NCBI GenBank assembly: GCA_964461265.1
Contig: CAYWTS010000016.1
Location: 1-44,090, forward strand
Direction: 5' to 3'
DNA length: 44,090 bases
Origin: CAYWTS01 sp964461265
GTDB lineage: Bacteria > Bacteroidota > Ignavibacteria > Tepidaquicellales > OLB5
Numbering within the stretch: position 1 is the first letter of the stretch; every line of letters begins with the position of its first letter. The translations under genes were made by a program, and so were the position numbers. This document shows positions 15,838-23,700 of the stretch, in pieces. The notes beneath the pieces were generated by a model that was given only the letters and a program-made list of their open reading frames with translations, was not told the DNA's origin and ran no database searches.

Positions 15838-16317
15838 ATGACCATACAGGAAATATACGAAAAACTAAAAGTAAAATACGATGATGCAATCGGGGAGCTT
15901 ATTAGCGGAATCCCTGTTGCTGAATTTATTAATGTTTCACCCGATAAAGTTGATGAAATTTGTTTATATTTAAGAGATAATAACGAGCTTAATTTTGATT
16001 CGTTAAGCTGTTTAAGCGGAGTGGATAATAACAACGGAACGCTTACAACAGTTTACCATTTGTTTTCCTATGATAAAAAACACAAGCTATGCTTAAAAGC
16101 AACCGTTAACCGGGATAACCCGGATACAAAATCAGTTGCACATATTTGGGAAACCGCAAACTGGCACGAAAGGGAATCTTATGATGTAATAGGCATTAAC
16201 TATGTTGGGCATCCGAATCTGGTACGGATTCTTTTGCCTTATGACTGGGAAGGGCATCCTTTGAGAAAAGATTACCAGGTCCCGGAATTTTACCAGGGTA
16301 TGAAGGTGCCTTATTAA
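15838..16317 (+). CDS. nuoC: NADH-quinone oxidoreductase subunit C (NuoC)
   Basis: A 159-residue peripheral-arm subunit, the 30-kDa homologue, which contacts NuoB, NuoD and NuoI but binds no cofactor. Signature motifs are present: HIWETANWHERESYDVIGI near residues 102-120 and LPYDWEGHPLRKDY near 138-151. It is a separate protein rather than a NuoCD fusion. Its stop codon overlaps the start of the lipoprotein gene by one base (TAATG), which couples an unrelated-looking protein into the operon. Confidence 0.95.
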   Translation: MTIQEIYEKLKVKYDDAIGELISGIPVAEFINVSPDKVDEICLYLRDNNELNFDSLSCLSGVDNNNGTLTTVYHLFSYDKKHKLCLKATVNRDNPDTKSVAHIWETANWHERESYDVIGINYVGHPNLVRILLPYDWEGHPLRKDYQVPEFYQGMKVPY

Positions 16318-16967
16318 TGAGCGTAAAACAATCTAATATTATCACTTCGCTTATAATATTTTTGATTTCTGTTTCAATATTAAGCTGCAATTCAACCAGT
16401 AAACTTAAAGTCAAAGAAGATTCTAAAAAGGATACACTCTACAGTACAATGGGCGGTGATACATCCTACTTCCCGCTTATTGAAAAAGGAATCTGGGAGT
16501 ATGTAAATGAACCGGGTAATGAAAAAGAAAATTATAAAGTGGAGCTAAAGAGTTTAACAAATGAAAATGACACCCGGATAGCAGAATATTCATTATTGCC
16601 TTACTTTCTTAAAAACGAGGAAACAAAGAATAAATTAAAGATTAAACCTGACGGTGATATATATATAATAGAGAATGATGGTTCGGAGCAATTGTTTATA
16701 CCTGCAATTTCTAAGCTTGAACCCGGATACAGGTGGAAATGCGGAAACTGGGATGCGAATGTGGCTTACATTAATGAAACCTTAAAAACATTATATGATA
16801 CTTATGAAAACTGTATACATTTAAATTTTGTAATGGGCGGTATGACATTTTCTACAGAAATTTGGCTTGCTAAAAGACGAGGAATTGTAAAATGGGGTGC
16901 AAACCGAACAAATCCGCCATCTATGAATCTAAAATATTATATTTTAAAAGAGGTTAATTTTAAATAG
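16317..16967 (+). CDS. Predicted lipoprotein encoded between nuoC and nuoD
   Basis: I do not recognise a characterised family. The 216-residue product has a signal peptide with a lipobox (SILSC, lipidated Cys24), so it should be anchored in the inner or outer membrane facing the periplasm or surface. The mature part starts with a charged linker and then YFPLIEKGIWEYV, similar to the YFPL-x-x-G-x-x-W opening of uncharacterised lipoproteins; the remainder looks beta-rich. It overlaps nuoC by one base and its stop directly abuts the nuoD ATG, so it is tightly embedded in the complex I operon. It is not a known complex I subunit. It could be an assembly factor, or a gene inserted by chance and tolerated because it preserved coupling. 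Confidence 0.75.
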   Translation: MSVKQSNIITSLIIFLISVSILSCNSTSKLKVKEDSKKDTLYSTMGGDTSYFPLIEKGIWEYVNEPGNEKENYKVELKSLTNENDTRIAEYSLLPYFLKNEETKNKLKIKPDGDIYIIENDGSEQLFIPAISKLEPGYRWKCGNWDANVAYINETLKTLYDTYENCIHLNFVMGGMTFSTEIWLAKRRGIVKWGANRTNPPSMNLKYYILKEVNFK

Positions 16968-18086
16968 ATGCCTGAAATACGCACGGATGAAATGATACTG
17001 AACATGGGTCCCCAGCACCCATCAACACACGGAGTGCTTAGACTTGAACTTGTTCTGGATGGTGAAATTATTGTTGATGTGAAACCTCATATAGGTTACC
17101 TGCACAGATGTTTCGAAAAACATGCTGAAGCTATGACATATCCGCAGGTAATCCCTTATACCGACAGGATGGATTACCTCGCAGCTATGTCAAACAATTT
17201 CGGATATGCAGTTGCTATGGAACGTCTGCTCGGCATAGAAGTACCAGAAAGAGTGGAGTACATTCGCGTTATTATGGCAGAGCTTCAGCGTATTGCATCG
17301 CACCTTGTTGCAATAGGAACATACGGGATGGATACCGGTGCGTTTACTCCGTTTTTATTCTGCTTCAGAGACAGGGAAAAAATCCTTGAGCTGTTCGAAA
17401 TAACCTGCGGTGCAAGATTATTATATAATTATATGTGGATTGGCGGGCTTTCACACGATATACCCCATAATTTTATTGATAAGGCAAAGGAATTCATTAA
17501 ATATTTCAGACCAAATATTAAAGAACTTAACGACCTGCTGTCTTTTAACAAGATTTTCATTGAAAGAACTGCAAATATAGGGATACTTCCGGCTGATGTA
17601 GCAATTAATGCAGGAGCATCGGGACCTACTTTGAGAGGTTCTGGTGTTAATTTTGACTTACGCAGAGATGACCCATACTCTATATATAATAGGTTTGATT
17701 TTAACGTAATAGTAGGTAAAGGTGAAATGGGAACAGTTGGCGATTGCTGGGACCGATACATAGTACGCGTTTGGGAAATGGAGGAATCGTGCAAAATCAT
17801 AGAACAGGCACTTGAACAAATTCCCGATGGAGATGTTCATGCAAAGGTTCCAAAAAACGTACGCCCGCAAAAAGGCGAGATTTATGCACGAACAGAGACT
17901 CCAAGAGGCGAACTGGGTTATTATATTGTTAGTGACGGAACAACAAATCCGTACCGTATTAAAGTACGTTCACCTGCTTTTTGCAATTTAAGCCTGGTTC
18001 CATTAATATCGAAGGGATATATGATTGCAGATTTAGTTGCAATTGTAGGGAGTGTAGATATAGTTCTGGGAGAAATAGACAGGTAA
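16968..18086 (+). CDS. nuoD: NADH-quinone oxidoreductase subunit D (NuoD)
   Basis: A 372-residue peripheral-arm subunit, the 49-kDa homologue, which forms the quinone pocket with NuoB. Family motifs are intact: LNMGPQHPSTHGVLRLEL near the N-terminus (quinone-pocket histidine), GYLHRCFEKHAE, YTDRMDYLAAM, and the C-terminal VDIVLGEIDR. Its ATG directly abuts the stop codon of the lipoprotein gene. It is the last gene before the toxin-antitoxin insertion; the normal next gene nuoH lies 931 bp further on. No NuoE, NuoF or NuoG follows. Confidence 0.97.
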   Translation: MPEIRTDEMILNMGPQHPSTHGVLRLELVLDGEIIVDVKPHIGYLHRCFEKHAEAMTYPQVIPYTDRMDYLAAMSNNFGYAVAMERLLGIEVPERVEYIRVIMAELQRIASHLVAIGTYGMDTGAFTPFLFCFRDREKILELFEITCGARLLYNYMWIGGLSHDIPHNFIDKAKEFIKYFRPNIKELNDLLSFNKIFIERTANIGILPADVAINAGASGPTLRGSGVNFDLRRDDPYSIYNRFDFNVIVGKGEMGTVGDCWDRYIVRVWEMEESCKIIEQALEQIPDGDVHAKVPKNVRPQKGEIYARTETPRGELGYYIVSDGTTNPYRIKVRSPAFCNLSLVPLISKGYMIADLVAIVGSVDIVLGEIDR

Positions 18087-18104
18087 ATACAATTATCAAT
18101 GTTT

Positions 18105-18126
18105 ACCCTGAGCGTAGATGAAGGGT
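18105..18126. repeat. Short palindromic repeat after nuoD
   Basis: ACCCT-GAGCGTAGATGA-AGGGT resembles a widespread family of short extragenic palindromes built on CCCTGAGC...GAAGGG. It marks the left side of the region between nuoD and nuoH that holds the toxin-antitoxin pair. Confidence 0.5.
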
Positions 18127-18141
18127 TCATTAAAAATTAAA

Positions 18142-18163
18142 TGCCAAAATCCTAATTCTGGCA
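18142..18163. repeat. Hairpin after nuoD
   Basis: TGCCA (18142-18146) pairs with TGGCA (18159-18163), with further AAT/ATT pairing after one mismatch. It lies between nuoD and the toxin-antitoxin pair. With no T-run, its role as a terminator is doubtful. Confidence 0.35.
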
Positions 18164-18276
18164 TAAAGTACCCTTTGGGACAAATCAATTTCGAATAACA
18201 AAGTTTAAATTGAAAGATTTATCAATTTAGTATTTGTATTTTCAATTACTTAAAATTTTGAGTTCAATAAAAGATT

Positions 18277-18567
18277 GTGTCAATAAAAGTTATAAATAAT
18301 AGGTTAAAAAAAGTGAAGGGCGAGCTTTATACTAAATATAAAGTGATAAATATTGGTGTATTCGGTTCAATCGTTAGAGGTACTTCTAAGAAAAAAAGCG
18401 ATATCGATATCATGGTTGAGTATCAACAACTTCCTGATCTACTTAAATTTATCGAATTAGAAAATTATCTTACAGGAGTATTGGGCAAAAAGGTTGATTT
18501 AGTTGAGAAAACATCTATAAGAAAAGAATTGAAAAAATATATAATGCAAGAAGTATTATTTGTATGA
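18277..18567 (+). CDS. mntA: MNT-domain nucleotidyltransferase antitoxin (MntA-like)
   Basis: A 96-residue minimal nucleotidyltransferase starting with GTG. The active-site signature is GSIVRG at G30-G35 followed by SDIDIMV with D42 and D44; a third acidic residue is probably D74 (KKVDLVEK). In characterised MNT/HEPN pairs the MntA antitoxin transfers AMP units from ATP to a tyrosine of the HEPN toxin and so silences it. The partner follows with a 4-base overlap, the usual order and coupling. The pair sits between nuoD and nuoH on the operon strand, and AT-rich codon use sets it apart from its neighbours, which fits acquisition by transfer. An autonomous promoter is likely in the 190-bp gap before it, but I see no clear motif. 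Confidence 0.88.
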   Translation: MSIKVINNRLKKVKGELYTKYKVINIGVFGSIVRGTSKKKSDIDIMVEYQQLPDLLKFIELENYLTGVLGKKVDLVEKTSIRKELKKYIMQEVLFV

Positions 18568-18908
18568 AACGCGATTATAAATTATATCTTTCAGACATAA
18601 TTAATTGCATTAATAAAATTGATGAATTTGTTGGTAAAATGTCGTATAATGAATTGGTTACTGATGATAAAACTTGCAGTGCAATAATAAGGAAACTTGA
18701 AATAATTGGAGAAGCAGCTAAGAATATTCCTAAATCATTAAGAGATAAGTATCCGGATTTACCTTGGAAAGAAATGTCTGGTATGAGAGATAAAATAATT
18801 CATGATTATTTTGGTATAAATTATAAAATTGTTTGGAAAGTAATTAAAGATAGGCTGCCTGAAATTAAACAGAAATTAATGCAAATGTTAATAAACATTG
18901 AGGTATAA
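18564..18908 (+). CDS. hepT: HEPN-domain (DUF86) ribonuclease toxin (HepT-like)
   Basis: A 114-residue helical HEPN protein of the DUF86/HepT family. The catalytic RX4HXY motif is intact: R75-DKII-H80-D-Y82, in the context GMRDKIIHDYFGI. R and H form the RNase site, and the tyrosine is the residue modified by MntA in the characterised Shewanella system. The ATG overlaps the antitoxin stop codon by 4 bases. The region KLEIIGEAAKNIP is also typical of the family. All key residues are present, so the toxin is probably active if expressed, which is notable inside an operon for central energy metabolism. Confidence 0.9.
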   Translation: MKRDYKLYLSDIINCINKIDEFVGKMSYNELVTDDKTCSAIIRKLEIIGEAAKNIPKSLRDKYPDLPWKEMSGMRDKIIHDYFGINYKIVWKVIKDRLPEIKQKLMQMLINIEV

Positions 18909-18986
18909 ACAAATAGCCTCACTATATTACGATATATTCAAGCATAAATTCTTAAGCATTAAAGGAATAAAAGTTCAATAAAATAG

Positions 18987-19006
18987 ATTCCAGCTTTCGC
19001 TGGAAT
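18987..19006. repeat. REP-like palindrome directly upstream of nuoH
   Basis: ATTCCAGC-TTTC-GCTGGAAT is a perfect 8-bp stem with a 4-base loop, followed by GACG. This is a common type of short extragenic palindrome. It ends 11 bases before the TTG start of nuoH and marks the right border of the toxin-antitoxin region, so it may influence nuoH translation. Confidence 0.65.
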
Positions 19007-19017
19007 GACGAAATATT

Positions 19018-20076
19018 TTGGAGCAATTCTTACAAAACATATTCGGACAAGGAAGCTTTTGGGTATATATAATTATGGCTATACCGCCGTTATTATTTCT
19101 GATACCGTTTGCACTATTTGCAGTATGGCTCGAAAGAAAAGTATCGGCTCATATGCAGGATAGGCTGGGTCCTATGCGGGTCGGATATCACGGTGCATTA
19201 CAAACAATCGCTGACATTTTAAAGCTGATACAAAAGGAAGATATAATACCCAAAGCAGCAGATAGTAAATTATTTACTTTAGCACCTTATGTTGTTTTCA
19301 TCGGGTCATACGCTGCATTTGCATGCATACCATTTTCAAGCCAGTATATTGGTTCACAAATCGGATTAGGATTATTCTTTATTATTGCCATTTCATCTCT
19401 CGTAACGGTTGGACTTCTTATGGCAGGCTGGTCTTCAAATAATAAGTGGTCGCTGTTCGGTGCAATGAGGTCGGTTGCACAAATTGTCAGCTATGAAATT
19501 CCTACAGTGCTTGTAATTATGACTATTGTGATTCTTGTGGGGAGTATTAATCTTCAGGATATTGTTAATGCACAACAGGGATGGTTCTGGAATTGGTATA
19601 TTTTTGGCGGTCCCGGTGGATGGGAAAAACTTCTTCTGCTGCCTTTTATGTTTATTTCTTTTATAATTTATTATTTAACCTCACTGGCCGAAACAAACAG
19701 GACACCATTTGATATTCCGGAAGCTGAATCGGAACTTGTAGCTGGTTATCATACCGAATATACGGGCATGCGGTTTGCTTTCTTTTTCCTTGCCGAATAC
19801 GCGAACATGTTCGCAGTATCTGCAATTGCTGCAACATTGTTTTTTGGCGGGTGGCAGTCTCCCTTCGGAGATGCTATCCCCTTCTTAAACAATCCGTGGA
19901 TGCAGGTTTTCTGGTTCGTTTTAAAAGGTATGGTCTTTATTTTTATACAAATGTGGCTCAGATGGACATTGCCAAGACTTCGTGTTGACCAGCTTATGTA
20001 TGTTTGCTGGAAAGTTTTAATACCCTTTGCCTTTGTTAACATTTTAATAGTTGGTTTTCTCGCTATCTTATTTTAG
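19018..20076 (+). CDS. nuoH: NADH-quinone oxidoreductase subunit H (NuoH)
   Basis: A 352-residue inner-membrane subunit with about eight transmembrane helices that links the quinone site to the proton-pumping arm. Conserved stretches include FAVWLERKVSAHMQDRLGP near residue 40, ADILKLIQKEDIIP, and the loop AETNRTPFDIPEAESELVAG, which contacts NuoB and NuoD. The start is TTG at 19018; the ATG at 19005 lies within the upstream palindrome and is out of frame. It follows the toxin-antitoxin pair and precedes nuoI by 6 bp. Confidence 0.96.
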   Translation: MEQFLQNIFGQGSFWVYIIMAIPPLLFLIPFALFAVWLERKVSAHMQDRLGPMRVGYHGALQTIADILKLIQKEDIIPKAADSKLFTLAPYVVFIGSYAAFACIPFSSQYIGSQIGLGLFFIIAISSLVTVGLLMAGWSSNNKWSLFGAMRSVAQIVSYEIPTVLVIMTIVILVGSINLQDIVNAQQGWFWNWYIFGGPGGWEKLLLLPFMFISFIIYYLTSLAETNRTPFDIPEAESELVAGYHTEYTGMRFAFFFLAEYANMFAVSAIAATLFFGGWQSPFGDAIPFLNNPWMQVFWFVLKGMVFIFIQMWLRWTLPRLRVDQLMYVCWKVLIPFAFVNILIVGFLAILF

Positions 20077-20082
20077 TATTTT

Positions 20083-20706
20083 ATGAAGCAATATTTTAAG
20101 AACATTTGGTTATCAATTTTTACAGTAATGATAGGTATGGGAGTTACGTTCAGACATTTATTTACTAAAGCAGTTACAATACAATACCCGACAGAAAGAC
20201 TTCAGTTACCAGAGAGAGAGCGTAACAGACTTTTTGTGAACATAGACGATTGTATCGGGTGCGACCAGTGTGCAAGAGCATGCCCTGTAAATTGTATACA
20301 TCTTGATACTATTAAAGCCGTACCGGGTGATATAGTAGGCAGAACCGGTGTTACATCACAGGGTAAAAAGAAGGCATTGTTTGTTCCTACTTTCACAATT
20401 GATATTGCTAAATGCTGTTTTTGTCAATTATGCGTATTCCCCTGCCCTACTGAATGCATTTACATGACAGATGTTTTTGAATTTTCGGAATTCGACAGGA
20501 ATAAACTGATTTATGAATTTACAGATATGACACCTGAAATAACTGAGGAAAAGAAAGCTAAACTTCTAGCGTATCAGAAAGAACAGGAAGAAAAAAAGGC
20601 TGCTATTGCAAAAGCTGCAGCAGAGCAAAAAGCAAAAGAAGCAGCAAAAAGTTCTGAAGCTCAGAATAAACCGGCACAACCTGAACAAAAAACAGAGAAT
20701 AAATGA
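20083..20706 (+). CDS. nuoI: NADH-quinone oxidoreductase subunit I (NuoI)
   Basis: A 207-residue ferredoxin-like subunit holding the N6a and N6b 4Fe-4S clusters that pass electrons to N2. Both CX2CX2CX3CP motifs are intact: C57-C60-C63-C67 and C111-C114-C117-C121. An N-terminal amphipathic helix (FKNIWLSIFTVMIGMGVTF) attaches it to the membrane arm. The last ~55 residues are an unusual Lys/Glu/Ala/Gln-rich tail beyond the conserved fold. In full-length complex I NuoI receives electrons from NuoG; here, with NuoEFG missing from the cluster, it may receive them from another donor such as ferredoxin. It overlaps nuoJ by 4 bases. Confidence 0.96.
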   Translation: MKQYFKNIWLSIFTVMIGMGVTFRHLFTKAVTIQYPTERLQLPERERNRLFVNIDDCIGCDQCARACPVNCIHLDTIKAVPGDIVGRTGVTSQGKKKALFVPTFTIDIAKCCFCQLCVFPCPTECIYMTDVFEFSEFDRNKLIYEFTDMTPEITEEKKAKLLAYQKEQEEKKAAIAKAAAEQKAKEAAKSSEAQNKPAQPEQKTENK

Positions 20707-21194
20707 CATTATTCGATATAATCTTTTACATATTCGCAGTTATAACAGTTATATCTGCCGGGATTGTTGTTTTCTCAAGAAATATAATTTACTCAGCGTT
20801 CTCTCTTTTATTTACTTTTACAGGTGTAGCCGGAATTTATGTTTTACTTAGTGCAGATTTTATTGCCATCACACAACTTCTGATTTATGTGGGAGGAATC
20901 CTGGTTCTGTTAATATTCGGTGTAATGCTTACTACCAATATGATTGATGTGGATTTAAATACCAAACCATTAAAATCTTTACCCGCTGTAATTATTGTGG
21001 CAATTGTAGCAGCATTGCTGGTTAGTACTGTAATTTTGACTAAATGGAAACCAAATCAGCCTGAAGTCACAGACCAGACTGTAAATAAAATCGGCGAACT
21101 TTTACTTACACAATACTTATTGCCTTTTGAAATAGCGTCTATTGTATTGCTTGTGGCTATAGTGGGAGCAGCATTTTTAGCACGTAGGAAATGA
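20703..21194 (+). CDS. nuoJ: NADH-quinone oxidoreductase subunit J (NuoJ)
   Basis: A 163-residue membrane subunit with five predicted transmembrane segments. The conserved LLIYVGGILVLLIFGVML element corresponds to helix 3, whose pi-bulge takes part in coupling quinone chemistry to proton movement. Its ATG overlaps the nuoI stop codon by 4 bases, showing translational coupling. The usual partner nuoK does not follow directly: a tRNA-Leu gene starts 8 bp after the stop codon. Confidence 0.94.
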   Translation: MTLFDIIFYIFAVITVISAGIVVFSRNIIYSAFSLLFTFTGVAGIYVLLSADFIAITQLLIYVGGILVLLIFGVMLTTNMIDVDLNTKPLKSLPAVIIVAIVAALLVSTVILTKWKPNQPEVTDQTVNKIGELLLTQYLLPFEIASIVLLVAIVGAAFLARRK

Positions 21195-21202
21195 ATAAAT
21201 AA

Positions 21203-21286
21203 GCCGCCGTGGCGGAACTGGTAGACGCGCTAGACTCAAAATCTAGTGGGAGCAATCCCGTATCGGTTCGACTCCGATCGGCGGTA
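21203..21286 (+). tRNA. tRNA-Leu (anticodon CAA)
   Basis: An 84-base cloverleaf: acceptor GCCGCCG pairs with CGGCGGT, with discriminator A at 21286. The D-arm contains AACTGGTAGA. The anticodon stem CTAGA/TCTAG has loop CTCAAAA, with anticodon CAA at 21237-21239. A long variable arm (TGGGAGCAATCCCG) typical of tRNA-Leu is present, as is a perfect T-arm ATCGG-TTCGACT-CCGAT. CCA is not encoded. It lies between nuoJ and nuoK on the same strand, 8 bp after the nuoJ stop, so it is probably transcribed with the nuo mRNA and cut out by RNase P and 3'-processing enzymes. Confidence 0.95.
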
Positions 21287-21339
21287 CAAAACATATTAAT
21301 TGATATTTAGTATTAATCACTAAACATTATAATTGAATT

Positions 21340-21663
21340 TTGAACATTGAAAACTTACATATCGGTTTATATCACTTCCTAGTAGTAAGCGCATTGCTGT
21401 TCGGTTTAGGATTGTTTGCCGTAGTAACGCGTAAAAATGCAATAATGATACTAATGGGAATAGAACTTATACTTAATGCTTCAAATATTAATTTTATCGC
21501 ATTTTCCAAATACGGTAACAACAGTATTGACGGACAGGTTATTGCAATATTTGTTATTATTCTTGCAGCAGCAGAAGCTGTAATAGCACTCGCAATAGTT
21601 TTAAATATTTATCACAATTTTAAAACAGTTAATGCCGATGAAATAAATTCTCTGAAAGAGTAA
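21340..21663 (+). CDS. nuoK: NADH-quinone oxidoreductase subunit K (NuoK)
   Basis: A 107-residue membrane subunit with three transmembrane helices. It keeps the family motif MGIELILNASNINFIAFS, including the conserved glutamate in helix 2, which belongs to the proton path. The start appears to be TTG at 21340. The first bases, TTGAACATTGAA, are identical to two periods of the CATTGAA array found before nuoN, so the N-terminus MNIENL may derive from a repeat remnant. It lies 54 bp after the tRNA and directly abuts nuoL. Confidence 0.93.
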   Translation: MNIENLHIGLYHFLVVSALLFGLGLFAVVTRKNAIMILMGIELILNASNINFIAFSKYGNNSIDGQVIAIFVIILAAAEAVIALAIVLNIYHNFKTVNADEINSLKE

Positions 21664-23694
21664 ATGGATCATTTAGTTACAATATCGCTTCTAATATTAT
21701 TTCTGCCATTGTTTTCCTTCGTATTTTTAACCTTCTTTGGTAAAAAACTGCCGCGTCAGGGTGATTGGTTAGGGACAGGATTATTATTTGTTTGTCTTGC
21801 ACTTTCTGCTTATATATTATATGCAACACCTGCATCATCAAAGCTAATTGCCAATGTTACATGGTTTGACTTGAAAGAGTCGCCCTTTTGGGGACCAATA
21901 AAATTCGATCTCGGAATCCTTATTGACCCGCTATCGGTTGTAATGCTGGTTGTAGTTTGTCTGATAAGCTCGCTTACCCATCTGTTCTCCTGTAAATATA
22001 TGGAAGGTGACTCAAAGTACAGCAGGTATTTTGCTTACCTTGGTGTTTTCTCGTTTTCTATGCTTGGCATAGTGCTTTCTACAAACTTTTTAATGATATA
22101 CATTTTCTGGGAACTTGTTGGTTTCAGCTCTTATGCATTAATAGGATTCTGGTACGAAAAACCCGGTCCCCAATACGCATGCAAGAAGGCATTTATTGTT
22201 AACAGGATTGGCGATATTGGCTTCTTTTCAGGGATAATGATAATATACTACTTCACCCGTACGTTAAATTATAACGAAGTATTTGCTGCAATCGAAGCAG
22301 GGAAACTTTCAGGGGGATGGCTGAGTGCAGCTGGCATTCTTATCTTTTGCGGTGCAATCGGTAAATCAGCTCAATTCCCGTTACATGTGTGGCTGCCAGA
22401 TGCAATGGAAGGTCCCACACCTGTTAGTGCATTAATTCACGCTGCAACAATGGTGGCTGCAGGAGTATATCTTGTTGCAAGAACATTCCCGATGATGGAT
22501 GCTAATGCGATGATGTTCATTGCTTATATCGGATTAATAACAGCATTCCTTGCTTCTACCATCGCACTGACACAGAACGATATTAAAAAAGTTTTAGCTT
22601 ATTCAACGGTAAGCCAGCTTGGGTATATGATGATTGGACTTGGTGTCGGTTCATACACGTCGGGATTTTTCCATCTTACAACTCACGCCAGTTTTAAGGC
22701 ATGCCTGTTTCTTGGTTCCGGTTCAGTGATTTATGCAATGCATCATGAACAGGATATAAGAAATATGGGCGGATTAAGAAACAAAATGCCAATTACATAC
22801 TGGACATTCTTAATTGCAACGCTGGCTCTGTGCGGTGTTCCGCTTACATCAGGATTTTTAAGCAAAGATTCAATTCTTGCCGGAACAATGGCTTATGCAG
22901 GTATGATGGGCGGAATACATTATATAATTCCTGTAGTTGCTTTCCTTTCAGCTTCTATGACAGCTTTCTATATGTTCAGGCTTGTGATAATTGCATTCCA
23001 TGGCGCACCGAAAAATAAAGAGAAATATGAACATTGTCACGAATCGCCTAAAGCTATGACTATTCCGCTTGTAATACTTGCTGTTCTTTCGATATTCGGA
23101 TTTTATTCCTTTAATCCTATTGATGCTGCATCAGGATGGTTCTATAAATACATAACCATGCCATTAAGTGTTGTACCTGAAATACAGCGTCTGCATGTTT
23201 TAACCGACTTAAAGGAGTTTGGAGAAGCAATACATCACGCTCATTACCCTGCTATGGCAATTTCACTTTTAGTTGCGGGTGCAGGGATTCTGCTTGCATT
23301 CACATTTTACCAGTGGAAAAAAGTAGATACTGACCGATTAGCACAGAAGCTGAAACCATTATACAATCTTTCACTGAATAAATGGTACTTTGACCATTTT
23401 TATGATGGTGTAATAGTCAGGATACTTCTTATTTTCACAAGCATACTTAAATGGTTCGACGACAAAATTATAGATGGCTTGGTTAATGGTTCAGCTTATA
23501 TTACAAAGAAAGCTTCTTCAGGTTCGGGACAGTTTGATAATGGCATAGTTGATGGTGCAGTTAATTTGACAGGTAGTGTAGTTATGTTCTTTGGCTTAAT
23601 TTTCAGAAAGATACAAACCGGGAAGATACAAACATATATCGCATATGTATTGTTCGGTTTAGTGATCTTTTATTTTATTTTTAGAAATATATAA
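21664..23694 (+). CDS. nuoL: NADH-quinone oxidoreductase subunit L (NuoL)
   Basis: A 676-residue antiporter-like proton-pumping subunit, the distal end of the membrane arm. Conserved features are the helix-5 glutamate region (FWELVGFSSYALIGF), the channel lysine region GAIGKSAQFPLHVWLPDAME, and HAATMVAAGVYLVAR. The long C-terminal part corresponds to the lateral amphipathic helix and its anchoring helix. Length is slightly above the usual ~610. Its ATG directly follows the nuoK stop. A decayed tRNA copy starts 6 bp after its stop codon. Confidence 0.97.
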   Translation: MDHLVTISLLILFLPLFSFVFLTFFGKKLPRQGDWLGTGLLFVCLALSAYILYATPASSKLIANVTWFDLKESPFWGPIKFDLGILIDPLSVVMLVVVCLISSLTHLFSCKYMEGDSKYSRYFAYLGVFSFSMLGIVLSTNFLMIYIFWELVGFSSYALIGFWYEKPGPQYACKKAFIVNRIGDIGFFSGIMIIYYFTRTLNYNEVFAAIEAGKLSGGWLSAAGILIFCGAIGKSAQFPLHVWLPDAMEGPTPVSALIHAATMVAAGVYLVARTFPMMDANAMMFIAYIGLITAFLASTIALTQNDIKKVLAYSTVSQLGYMMIGLGVGSYTSGFFHLTTHASFKACLFLGSGSVIYAMHHEQDIRNMGGLRNKMPITYWTFLIATLALCGVPLTSGFLSKDSILAGTMAYAGMMGGIHYIIPVVAFLSASMTAFYMFRLVIIAFHGAPKNKEKYEHCHESPKAMTIPLVILAVLSIFGFYSFNPIDAASGWFYKYITMPLSVVPEIQRLHVLTDLKEFGEAIHHAHYPAMAISLLVAGAGILLAFTFYQWKKVDTDRLAQKLKPLYNLSLNKWYFDHFYDGVIVRILLIFTSILKWFDDKIIDGLVNGSAYITKKASSGSGQFDNGIVDGAVNLTGSVVMFFGLIFRKIQTGKIQTYIAYVLFGLVIFYFIFRNI

Positions 23695-23700
23695 CATTTT

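Noticed and set aside
17429..17800. 123-codon minus-strand frame within nuoD
   Set aside because: It is fully antisense to a clearly intact NuoD and has no start context or domain.
18277..18908. A larger anti-phage defence island around the MNT/HEPN pair
   Set aside because: Apart from this pair, the neighbours are complex I genes. No other defence gene, integrase or transposase was found in the window.
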